From Posidonia oceanica (Eukaryota; Streptophyta; Magnoliopsida; Alismatales; Posidoniaceae), in NCBI GenBank assembly GCA_037176725.1, contig JAZBRS010000035.1, positions 44,402,001-44,466,000 of the forward strand: a stretch of DNA of 64,000 nt. The letters are read 5' to 3'. The translations under genes and the position numbers were made by a program. Below, in pieces: positions 12,501 to 23,060 of this stretch; within the stretch, counting starts at the first letter, position 1; the number at the start of each line of letters is the position of its first letter. The notes below the pieces were generated by a model. The model was given only the letters and a program-made list of their open reading frames with translations. It searched no databases and was not told the DNA's origin.

Positions 12501-15500
12501 GGCGGTGTGCTCCAGAGACAGGCGGAGGTCGGAGCGACATCGGTGGCTCATGACGGGGCCTGGAGCAGATTGGAGAGGACGATGGCGATCTGTAGAGTTG
12601 TCCGAAGGCAGTCCGGACGATCGGAGCGATGCCAGAGGATTCTGAGGACAGGGCCACGTTCCTGGAGGTCGTGCGGAGCTCGAACGTCCATTGGCGAGGC
12701 GTTTTGTAGCTGGAGCGGCGATCCGAGCTCAGAGCTCGCTGGAGAAGAAGGAGTTGACCGCGGCATTGACTCTAGGTGACAGGCGGCAGAAAGCTATTCT
12801 AAGGGGGGGAAAAGCAAGAGAAGAAAGAATCTAATCTAATGGAGTGAAGTAGCACTTGATTTGACATCCAGAGCACTCCCCCGATGTCGGCTGGTTCTGC
12901 AGTTGCTGGTGAGGTTGGACTAGCAGCTGCGAGCGTCTCCGGTGGCTTGTGAGTATCTGGATTCACTCCACGCGTTGCTCTGGTGTTCCCAGGACGCTTG
13001 AACACGAGTTCTGATGGCCAGCCGAAGAAATGGCTTCTGTTGGGTACACAGAGAATGCCAGAGGTGGGAGAGGAAATTTGTCGCTCCTCAGGCTAAATGG
13101 GAGGTGCTGGTATGCTTCTGGGGCCTTAGTGATGGGTTTTGGATGCTTAGGTGGGTCAGAGGAGGTCTGAGGTGGAAGATTGCTAGTGTGGGGATTTCTG
13201 AGCAGAAGAACAGGCAACTGTTTGTGGTGGATGGTTGGTTGTGAGGGGAGCTGTTGGAGTGGAGCTCAGGTGGTCTGAGAAGGTGTGATTCAGGCGAGTA
13301 TCTGGGTGGAGTTTGGGATGATTAGGTGGTCAGTGGTTTTGGGAATTTTGGATGGTGGAGTGTTGGGTTCTGCTGAAGGTAACAGGTGATTGGAGGGTGG
13401 TTTCAGGGTGATTTTGGGTGTGAGATGGAGGGACTAGATTACTGGTAGTTGGTGGAGTTTGGGGGATGATTTTGGATGGGTTTGAGGGTAGGGACGGGTG
13501 CTGGCTTTCAGTGGGATGAAGGAGGAGGAAAGGGTCTGATTTTGCAGAGGAAGAGAGGGAGAATTTGGTGACCCTCAGGGCTCTCAGATGCTCTCTCTCT
13601 CAAGACGACCAAAGGTGCAGAAGGAGGAGTGGAGGTGAGGTTTTAACAAGGCTCGATTGGGAGCTGCGCGGGCTGTGGATTTTGAATTCCACCAGCACAG
13701 GCGGCTGGAGCTGAGGTGAAGGGCGGCCGACGAGGCGACGGGCAATTAATGCCCCCCCAGGAGATCCGCTGAGTGCTGAGAGAGGAGGAGGGTGAGCTGT
13801 AGGTAAGATGACAGAGAGGGAAGAAATTGAATTCAAAGAAGAGGGAGGGAGCTGATGTTCGCAGGAGAAGAAGCTGAGGAAGAAGAAGGAAGAAGAAGAA
13901 GGAGGGAAGAGGAGGAAGTTGGCGAGCCGGGCCTGCACATGGAGTAAAAAAAGAAAGAAAAAAAAGAAAGAAGGAAGGAGGGGAAGAGTTGGGCCGGACC
14001 AGAAGAAAAATTGAAAAAGAAAGAAGAAGAAAGGAAGAAAAGAAAGGAAGAAGAAGAAGGAGAAGAAAAATAAAATAGAAATAGAAATAAAAAAGTTTTG
14101 AAAATGTTTTTAGAGTAGTTGTGTTTAAGTTAGGTTTTTAATTTGGTTTTTATAAGATTGTCTTTAATTAGTTAATTAGGATTAGAAAGAGTTTTTAGTT
14201 TTGATTTGAGTTTTTAGGGTTTTCTTTAAATCGTTTTTTGATTTTGTTTTAAATGTTTGTTAAGTTTTTTTAATTGTTTTTTAGTTAAGTTTTTCTTGTT
14301 ATGTTTTTTTTGTTAAGTTGGGATTTTTGATTGGGCTTTTTAAAGGTTGTTTTTAAGTTAATTAGTTAGGAGGTGTTTTAGTTTTTAGGATTTTTTCTTA
14401 AGTCTTCTTTAAATTATGTTTGTTAAGTTCTTTTAGTTTTTTTTTTAGTTAGGTTTTCCTTGTTAAGTTCTTTCCCTTCCTTCTTCTTTTTTTAAGTTTT
14501 TTTTAGACTTGTATTAGGTTTTAATTGTTTCTTTTAGACTTGTTAAGTTATGTTTTTCTTTTTCTTAAGTAGTTGTCTTAGTATTTTTAATTGTTTTCTT
14601 TCTTCTTAAGATTTTTTTTTATTATTTTTAATAGGGATTCTACCTTTGGTTTGTTTTGATTATATTTTGGTTTTTGCTTGATTTTATAGCATTTCCTTTT
14701 TGTTTGTTTTACATTTTTTAGATTGCATTCATGGTTTCCTTTTTTAGTTAGTTTTTTGTTTTTAATTGTTTGTTTAAGTTTTTTTTTTTTTTGAGGGTTT
14801 TGATTTGTCTTTCTTTTGTTTTAGAGTTTTAAAGGTTTTTTAAAGATTTAGAGGAAGAAAGGAAAGGAAAGGGAAAAGGAAAAAGGAAAGGAAGAAATAT
14901 AGGAGTAAAGAAGAAAGGTAGGAGTGGAAGGAAAATAAATATTAGAAAATCAAGGAATAAGCTAAAAATAAAATAAAAATACAAATAAAATGTAGAAGAG
15001 ATAGATGCACAGGACGGGCCCACAGCCAGGCAAGGAAAGGAGAGAGAAGGGAGTGAAAAGAAGGAGAATAAGAAGGAGAGAGAAAAGAATAATCTAGGAG
15101 AGAGAAAAGGATAATTTGAAGAAATGAAGGGGTTAGAGGTTTAGAAAAGAGGTAAAATTTGGAGAGTGTGTGGCCTTGGGTCTCTAGTTTTGGACCAAGG
15201 GTTTGGATTTGGATTTTGGAAGGTTTTGGAAGGGTTTTGAGGTGTAGAAAAAATGGTAGTTTCACCTAGGTTTTCGGGAGTGGTTTTGGTTTGAAATTTC
15301 AAGGGCTTTTTAGTGGGTTTGCTAAGTCAGGAAGGGTGAGTTTTCCTATAGTTTTTGGGCTTGGGAAAGGGGTGTGATTCTAGGTTAAGTTTGAGCTTGT
15401 TTTGAAGAGAAGGATGAAAAGGAATGTGTAGGTTTGGACCTAGATTTGGATTCAGAAGCCACTAGGAGATTCCAATTGATTCAGCCTGTCAAAATGGGGT

Positions 15501-15507
15501 GTCAACA
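9523..15507 (-). mobile_element. 5' LTR of element A, 5985 bp, minus
   Basis: The LTR start is at 15507 (TGTTGACACCCC on the minus strand) and its end at 9523 (...TTACTACA), next to the PBS, so this is the 5' LTR of a minus-strand element. It is the same family as solo LTR B and LTR J. The conserved 3' block lies at about 9805-9930, the palindrome block at about 10085-10150, a tandem repeat at 10200-10580, and a consensus splice donor (AAG|GTAAGT) at 11021. Degenerate repeats fill 11280-12400, a GC-rich part 12430-13000, a purine tract 13830-14080 and a T-rich part 14100-14820. Open frames inside it are low-complexity and are not called. CCTAC at 15508-15512 is the expected TSD copy; its partner is outside the window. 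Confidence 0.9.
11016..11026 (-). other. Consensus splice donor in LTR A
   Basis: On the minus strand the sequence is CCAAG|GTAAGTCC, a full consensus plant donor. The aligned positions in LTR B (CCAG|GTATGT at 3156) and LTR J (CCCAG|GTATAT at 53703) vary in sequence but stay donor-like. Confidence 0.5.
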
Positions 15508-18500
15508 CCTACATTGTCTTTTCTTTTCTTTTCATTTTGTTTTGTTTTCTACAATTTCTTGCCTTGTCAGAAAAAAAAAGAAAAAAAGAGAGCATAAAAC
15601 CAACAACCTAAAAAAAAAAAAACATGCATTTCTTTCTTCATTCTGCATTCCTTGCATCGGGCTCACAGCCCTAACTACTTGGCGATAGGTCCGTTAACCT
15701 ATCACCCTCGGGCTGATAGCGCTAACTATCCGACGATAGGTCCGTCAACTTGTCACCTTGCACATACATGCCACTCTCCGCACATGTCTATCATTCTCTG
15801 CATGCATTTTTCATCTTTTGCATATACATATCATTTCTTGCATCCTATAAAAGACAAAAGCACCCAAAAAATCAAGAAAATAAAAAACAACAAAAATATT
15901 TTCTTCGCCTTTCTACTTGTTTTCCCTTTTTGTTTTCCTAAACCAAAAACCATAAAAATACAAAACCAATGCAAAAACCCAAAAACATGTTTGTCCCTTC
16001 CCCTTCTAAAAAATACAAAACCCATAAACATTTGTATAATCAGAAACTCGGCTTTGGACAAACAAGCAGTACTGAGAAGGTGTCAAGCATCGACAATCTT
16101 AGGCAGAACTCACCCGAACAGTGCCATCTCTTGCATGTGGCCATAGTGTAAGACTGAGAGCAGAACAGAGCATCTCGCTGAGCTCAAAACTCCCAAGCGA
16201 GATCCACCCTATCAAGAGAGTCCACCAGACATGGAGAGAACCAAAGCAGAGCAGATCATAGCCAGAGGCTGCCTATACACATTGCAGAGGTTGAAGGTGT
16301 ATGCCGACCAGTCGAACTCTTAATGCCTCACCTGGGACCACTACCTCAAGATGGCGAAGACGTGCATATCCAAAAGAATAGAGATCATGTGAGCAAAAAA
16401 AAAATGATAATAGGATATGCATGCTGGGCATTAAAGAAAAATGAAGATAGAAGTTGAAGAAAGAAGGCACTCATGAGAGGAGTGACTCAGATGAGCATCG
16501 AAGCCCCCACAACTTTCAACCCCAAGCACCGCATTGCCAAATGCACGGGAAGCATTATCAGGAGGACCTGGCCCCACCCTCCGAGCGCACCAGCACGCTC
16601 CAATCCCTAGTGCAGACAACAACCCTACATCCCTGGCAGGCTAGATGCAACTCCAGTCACTCAAGAGGGGAAAAGAAATATCTACCCGTGAGCATCAAAA
16701 GCCGTAGTCGGTCCCCTGAGGATTTGAGACGGAGGCTATGAAGCTACATCCAACGCTTCTGCTACCCACATGTAGCCAAATGCTATACTCTGCAAAGCTA
16801 AGGCCTCATCCCGAACCAAGAGTGAGAAAGAGAGCCACAGACCACAACTCGGCATGGCATCGCTCAAGGATCGAGGACCCTTGAGTCAAAAAGTGCAGAA
16901 GCACCCTCTTGGCAACGGCTGCTTTTGAATCCGAAGCCACCAAAACATGCATGCTATAATACATTATCTTCCTTTCTCCCTATTTTTGAAAATCGAAGCC
17001 AAGGATGAGCACTTTTGCCTGCCTCACTCAGAGGCACTGTGCTTTTCCAATTTTGCCACCCACCGCGTTGGGTAGGTCCATGTTGACCGACATGTCCATT
17101 GTTTATCACTCTGTGATGTTGCATTGCATGCCCGCGCTGGGACCATTGCACACCCACCACGATGGGTCTCTGTTTTCTCTTTGCATCATTCTACATTCCT
17201 CTACATCGGGCTGGCAGCCCTAACTGCTCGGCTAACGCCTATTAAAATGTCATCCCGCATTCTCGCGTTGCATTTGGGCTGGCAGCCCTAACTATCCGGC
17301 GATGAGTCTGTTAACTTATCATCCATCCATCCATCCTTTGCATTTTGATGCCAGGGGCGCTTCGGCTATCCCCTGGTATCATCCCTGATACTAGGGGCAT
17401 CTTTTTTGCTACCTTGTGGTATCGTCCCCCCATCTCATCAGGCTGGCAGCCCTAACTGCTCGGCGATAGGTCCGTCAACTTATCACCCTGCATTTCCCTT
17501 GCATTATCCCATTGCATTCCCCACCGGCATTGCACATCGCCCAGTGAGCCCTTACATCCATCTCACTGCATTTGGGCTGGTAGCCCCAACTACTCGGTTG
17601 GCAAACCCTTTAGTTTTGTCTCTACCTTGCATTTTTATGCCATGAGTGCTTCGATTGTCCCTTGGTATCGTTCATCGATACTAGGGCATCTTTATTTGGC
17701 TGTCCTCTAGTATCACATGTCCATCTGCATCCGGGCTGACATCCCCAACTGTTACGGGATCATCTACGGACCTCTGCCACACCTTCTGGTATGGTATTCC
17801 CGTTGCATTCGTGGTTACAAGTCATCCCACTTGTGATCACCTCTCTTGCCTGACAGACTCGCTGGCCTGTCACCGCCTTCGATATCCAAGTGTGCCTGGT
17901 AGTCCCTTGGTATCGTCTCACCCTCATTGGGCTGACACCCCCAATTGTCGCGGGAGCGTCTACAGACCTTTGCCGCACCTTCTGGTTCGATATTCCCAAC
18001 CCTTTCCATCCTCATTCGGGCCGATAGCCCTAACTATTCGGTGATGAGTCCATTAACTCCTCGTGGGTCGATAGCCCTAACTATCCGTTGATGAGTCCGT
18101 CAACACCTTAGTGGGCTGATAGCCCTAACTATCCGGCGATAAGTCTGTTAACTTACCACCCTTCGTCGTAGTGTAATAGCATTCTGTTGCATGGCATTAG
18201 CATCTCATTGCATAACATCATATAGCTTCCTTGTGTCCTCCGTAGAGTCATTCCTAGTATTGCATCTCATCATCACACGGCCATCGCATGCTTAGGATCC
18301 GAACCCCTGGTTCACGTATTGCCTAAGGTAGCATCCTCATCACCCACAAAACTTTTTACGGCTTTGCCTACTTTGGATGACACACGTGGTAGTGCGTGGC
18401 TCAGGATCGTTTTCTCGGTTTCACGTGCTCGACGTTCCACTGTATATACACTGCATTTCACTGCATAACATTGCATAACATTTGCATTCTTATTGCACTG

Positions 18501-19162
18501 CTACTCCTCTGTAGTCATTACCCCAACTCCCACATTCCGTTCCCCGGACATGGCGTGCTTAGGAAACCGAACCCCTGATTGTGCATTGCTTAAAGTGGCA
18601 TTCTCAGCAACGCAAACATTTTACAATTTCGCTTGCTCAGTATGATGCCCGCGGTAGTGCACCATCCAGAATCGCTTCCTTGGCATTACGTGCCCGCTAT
18701 CGCATGCACATCCACTGCATTTTACTTTCAGCCTTTTACTTTCAGCATCTCCATCGCCTACGCTTATAGCAAAAGCTTGGCAAATGGCACCCCCACGCTA
18801 GAGTTGTGCACCGCTCAGCCCATTTCGTCGACTGGCCTTCCTGCATTACCCAGCGACACCCTTTGCATTGCATTGCATTTTTTGCCTTTCCACATGCATG
18901 CATCACCCGCTTTCCCCTAGTGGAGTACAGCGCATTGACGATTAGCATAGGCATCACATCTGCATTAGCACCATACACTAGTCTTTGCATTGGCACAGCA
19001 TCCTAGTGTTCGCATTCGCATCTGCATTCAGCAACGAGACATGATTTTTGGTACATCCACCGAATAAGTGACTCATGCCTATAGCAATTGGCTCTTATCG
19101 GTGTTAGGAGGGGGTGTCTTGTCAACCCTAAGCCACGGTCTCGCTACGCTTGACCTCGCTCA
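15508..19162 (+). mobile_element. 3' internal region of element F
   Basis: Region between the lost pol of F (left of the window, behind element A) and its 3' LTR. No RT, integrase or other known domain is visible. It holds a T-rich then A-rich start (15510-15640), dispersed units of about 45 bp (GGCTGATAGCCCTAACTATC-like, each followed by CGGCGATGAGTCCGTCAAC), and a second module built on GATACTAGGGGCATCT. The same two modules occur in element E (25690-28290). The last 110 bp before the polypurine tract match E at 31250-31284 plus 33946-34035. Short open stretches around 16230-16740 are not recognised. Confidence 0.75.
17205..18170 (+). repeat. Dispersed ~45-bp repeats in the 3' region of F
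   Basis: At least eight copies of GGGCTG(A/G)(C/T)AGCCC-TAACT, most followed by GGCGAT(A/G)(A/G)GTCCGT(T/C)AACT. They are irregularly spaced and mixed with CCAGGGGCGCTTCGGCTA-type units. Two more copies lie at about 15655-15765. Such repeats in front of the 3' LTR are common in Tat/Ogre elements. Confidence 0.75.
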
Positions 19163-19174
19163 ATGAGGGGCATC
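19163..19174 (+). other. Polypurine tract region of element F
   Basis: ATGAGGGGCATC lies directly before the LTR start. The purine core GAGGGG with the same CATC follows in element E (34035-34045). It would prime plus-strand DNA synthesis. Confidence 0.7.
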
Positions 19175-19490
19175 TGTAGATGCCCCATTTTGACACCTAG
19201 CGACAGATCAAACTTGGAGGAATGAGCTCAGAAGCGGTGGATCCAACCTTTCCACCCAAATCGACCCAACTTGACCCAAAACCAAATCCTATTCAAAACC
19301 CTACCCAAAACAAACCCAAAACCATCCACTTTCCAATCCACAACTTAACCCAAGCCTTAGCCCAAACTAAGCCCAATAGCAGCCCACCTTACTGAATTGC
19401 ACGTTGAGGCGCCGCATGCACAGGCGACTAGACTCGGTCGCAACTCTAAGTGGCGACTGAGTTTGGCGCCACATGTAGCGTCAACTCGAC

Positions 19491-19498
19491 TATAAATC
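19491..19498 (+). promoter_or_regulatory. TATA box of LTR F
   Basis: TATAAATC preceded by a GC-rich segment with several GGCGAC words and followed by a C-rich leader with CACC repeats. It lies about 320 bp from the LTR start. The aligned place in LTR C (33667-33674, minus) reads TAACTCAGG, so the box is lost there. Confidence 0.65.
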
Positions 19499-20206
19499 AG
19501 GCCACCGCCCAAACCTCACCACCACGGCTGTTGCCAGTCACTGTCTCCTGCCGCACCCGTCCCATTGCCACTTACTCCTCACTACCGCCATGCGCTATGT
19601 GCCAAGATCCACTAACTTCCTGGCATGGCGTCCCCTCCTCACCAGCGGACTACCCGCACTCACAGCACCTCACTGCCACCACCGCCTACAGCCCTGCCAC
19701 TGACGACCTTCACCGTCCTCAACCTGCAGCCACTTACTTCCTTGACTGCCAAACCCCCTTAGAGCACTCACTGCCCCATCCTCTACCACGACCGGCTACT
19801 GCCAGAGCCATTAGGTGGAGAGAACCCATTTGAAACCATTGCGGCAACCCATTGCAACCAATGCCGGATTTTCGCACACAGCCGACCAATTTTCCTTCTC
19901 CTCCCTTGCCGCTTGCACCAGAGCACGTAGAGGTAATCCAGCAACCTTCACACACATCCTAGCTTTCTTCCAAGCCACTCAAAAACCTGTTTCGCATCCC
20001 AGATTGCCGCAGCAACCGAGCCGCTGTTCCTCCTTGGCCGCCACCGGCCAACATCTCCAGAAGCCGCTCCATGGCTCCAAACTCCGTGCACAGCTCCGCA
20101 AGGTTGCCACAAACATAGCCCGATCAATCCAAGTGCCCACCACTGCCTCCACTGCCGCAGCAACCTCTACTCCGGCGAGCTAGGTCGAGGGGCACGACTG
20201 TGCATC

Positions 20207-20220
20207 CCCGCAGGTGAATG
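20207..20220 (+). other. Candidate splice donor in LTR F
   Basis: CCCGCAG|GTGAATG at the change from a GC-rich to a T-rich segment, about 720 nt after the TATA box. This parallels the donors in LTRs A, B, E, H, I and J. Confidence 0.4.
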
Positions 20221-21734
20221 ACTGCACCATTAGCTTCGTATTGTCCTTTGCATGCTTTTAGGCTAGTTACTTAGATTTTATCGTGCTTAGCTTAGCCGTT
20301 GTTGGCCATCTTCTTTGGCACATGAAGCGGTGACTGACCTACACCTCCGTCTGTCGGATGGTCGGACTTTGGGCTGTCGCTCCGGCCGACCCAAAGTTCC
20401 ATTTTCTTTTATTTTTGCATCTTTGTGATCGTGTATGTTTGCTCTTTAAGATTGCATGCTTAGATCATAGTTTTGCATAGCCAAGGGTTCCATATCTAGT
20501 CCCAAAGTTGACTGTTTGGAAACCTTGAGTTGCAGTGCTGGCACTGCTAACACCGGCAACTCACCTGCAACTCTTGGCCGTTCCTCTGGCCAACCTTTGG
20601 ACCATCGTATCTTGCGACCTAGGCGTCCATTTCGCATTTTGCTTGCATGCTTGTATTCCTCATCATGCCATCTATAGATTCAATCATTTAGTTTGGCATT
20701 TCGCATCATCTAGCTAGCTTGTTTGCAGCCATGAAAGTCGCTGTCTGGTTGGTACTATGAGTGCCTCTGTCGCCAGCTTCCCAGGCGACAAGCCCAGGCG
20801 CCTCTCACATAGGCGACCGAGCTCAGTTGCAGCTCTGACCAGCGCCATGTGTCTCGCTGATCTCACCGGCGACATGCACTACTGTCGCTCAGGGCGGCGA
20901 CCAGGTCTGCAATTTAGACATTGGCCGAGCCACCCTTGTTTGCTGCTTTGCATTTCATTCATTTTGCTCGTTCGCTTTCAGATTTGTTTCCTGAGCCTGT
21001 TTATCATCGCTTTGCCGCATTTTCGCTTTGATTAGATTTCTTGCATATTTTCAAAGTTTGCATCATTTACAAACCCATGCCGCATGCTGCTTTGCATTGC
21101 ATGGTTTATCTGCTATTTTGTTTTCTGCCTGCATTGCATTAGGGTGATGATGCTTACTGTCTAGAGTTCTTATGAACCCGGGCATGCCTCGTTTGGAACA
21201 CTAGCAGCGCTGCTGAGCACATTGTCTGCACGTTTAATTTCATTCATGCATCATAACATATCAAGCAAGTTTAAGCATTCATTAGGCATTCATAGCATCT
21301 CTCGCCCCTTGGGCGTACAGTAAAGGCAAGCAATTGCTGACATCCTGCAAATGCGAGCGATAAGCCTAGAAAGACCGATTCTTCGAACGTATCGGGGGTG
21401 CGTAACACCTTCCCCATGCGTAATAGGAGTCCTTGCCCTTTCTCTTGGCCTGCAATGACCATTATGCCCTCATCCTAGGCACGAGTCATATCATTGCATA
21501 GCATTGCATCCTTTCGCATGTTTTTCATGCATTTCCCCAGTTTTCCTTGTCTCCTGATTTAATAGACATGGTGGCGACTCTGATTTTGTCTTATCTTTGT
21601 TTTTTTCTGTTTTTTCGGTGTTTTCGAGTAGAGTTTCCTTCCTTGGATTCCCCCACTAATAGTAACCTACTTTCGGTCGGTGCACGCAAGCTTTGGCATC
21701 GTGCACGAATGCGTCGATTTTCAGGGTTACTACA

Positions 21735-22360
21735 CAATGTTATATCTGAACTTTATGCGTTAGATGCAGCAGTCCATGCATCTAACGTTGGACACTGTGC
21801 ATTCTAGCGTCTAACAATTCTGGTAAGCTGAATTTTGATTTTACCTTTTCAATCTTGATTCTGGGCATGTATGTTTATGTTTTGACATCCCAGTCTAATT
21901 TGCATGTTTACAGTGGCTTTAAGGATTTCAACTTTTGTTTCTCAGCATGTCTTCAAGGGCATTTAACATATTTTCAAAGGCATATAACATGTTTTTGTTT
22001 GGCATGGCATTATCGCTGTAAGGCGTACAGTAAATGGCATCATTGCCTACATTTAGCCACAAATGAGCAGAATAGCCTAGAAAGACCGACTCTCTCGGGC
22101 GCATGGGGGTGCCTATCACCTTTCCCGTGCGTATTAGGAGTCCTTGCCCGATCTCTGGCCCGTAATGACCTTGTGTCATATCCTTTGCATTTCATTTATT
22201 TTACATGTTTTCTGGTTTTCCTCGTCTTTCGGGATTCCAAAATAGATTAGGTGGCGACTCTAAGTTTTGTTTACTTTCCTTCAGCCTTCGCCGATTTTTA
22301 CATCTTTTTTTGCCGTAACCAACGATTCGATTCATCGAGCCGTTCAGTCGCATGGTTACA
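21735..22360 (+). mobile_element. 5' LTR of element E (right 626 bp; rest displaced by F)
   Basis: It aligns over exactly 626 bp with the end of the 3' LTR of E (35872-36497). Scattered substitutions, roughly one in ten by eye over the first half, include many C/T or G/A differences. It ends CATGGTTACA. It includes one double-hairpin unit (about 21757-21815), the conserved block with GGGGGTGCCTATCACC (about 22060-22170) and the internal PBS-like TGGCGACTC (22252). The left part of this LTR is on the far side of element F, outside the window. Confidence 0.85.
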
Positions 22361-22365
22361 GAAAC

Positions 22366-22383
22366 TGGTGACTCCACTGGGGA
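22366..22383 (+). other. Primer binding site of element E
   Basis: TGGTGACTCCACTGGGGA starts five bases (GAAAC) after the LTR end. It has two differences from the H/J site and is still of tRNA-Arg type. Confidence 0.85.
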
Positions 22384-23060
22384 TAACCAGATTCCAGCTT
22401 TAGTTTTCGCTTTTCTGCTTAGTGGCTTTGTATGATTGCTTGCATGTGTTTGCTTTACTTGCTTGCCTTGTTATCCACGCTCTTATATCATACCTTATGC
22501 CATGTCTATATGCCTACTTTACACATGCTTACCATGCCTATCATATGCCATGTTATACATGCCTTTCGGATGTGTTGAGTGTTTTTCTTTTCACGAACTA
22601 TGTCACAACACTAGCACATGCCATGCACATGCTTTTTGACATGATATTTGATGTTTACATGCCATAATTGGATGTTTTCTTCCCTTTTTGCAAATTAAGC
22701 CTAGGGATAATTAGAGACATGATTGCTTTCCCCCATGGTTTAATAAAATAAAATAAAAAACAAAACAATAAAAAGAATATAAAAAAAAAAGAGGAAAATG
22801 AAAGGACAAATAAGAATGTACCCTAGGCAAAGCTAGAGCTATACATTAACATTCATCCCCTTGGTTAATAAAAAATCAAGTAAAAGACATCAAGCATACT
22901 TGCATACATGATCATACTAGGGGCATGCATATTTTCTCCTCTGAGTCCACCCATCAGTTTACTAAGGGCAGTCCCGGTCTTTTGTTCCATGGCCATTGGC
23001 ATGGGACGAGTTGCCGATCTATCTCCCCTCGTCTGGGGTCGTGTTGGTGTCAGTATGAGC
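22384..23060 (+). other. Leader of element E
   Basis: Short leader, with the shared leader block at about 22915-23060 (CCCCTCGTCTGGGGTCGTGT, hairpin-capable). The middle is AT-rich (22740-22860). The part that carries the splice acceptor and gag ATG in A, G, H and J is missing: the leader joins directly to mid-gag, so a deletion occurred near 23070. Confidence 0.75.

Larger units (their letters stand above)
19175..21734 (+). mobile_element. 3' LTR of element F, 2560 bp
   Basis: Starts TGTAGATGCCCCATTTTGAC and ends GGGTTACTACA, following a polypurine tract. The sequence after it (CAATG...) is the interrupted LTR of element E, and CAATG is also present at the same place in the intact 3' LTR of E (35872-35876), so CAATG at 21735-21739 is the TSD copy. 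The LTR has a TATA box (19491), a GC-rich transcribed leader with P/S/T-rich chance frames, a donor-like CAG|GTGAAT (20214), the palindrome block (about 21145-21225) and the conserved 3' block (about 21340-21490). Solo LTR C is of the same family. Confidence 0.88.

Noticed and set aside
19450..20183. Two overlapping frames (127 and 122 aa) after the TATA box of LTR F
   Set aside because: Not conserved between F and C and low in complexity. More likely a transcribed, untranslated leader.
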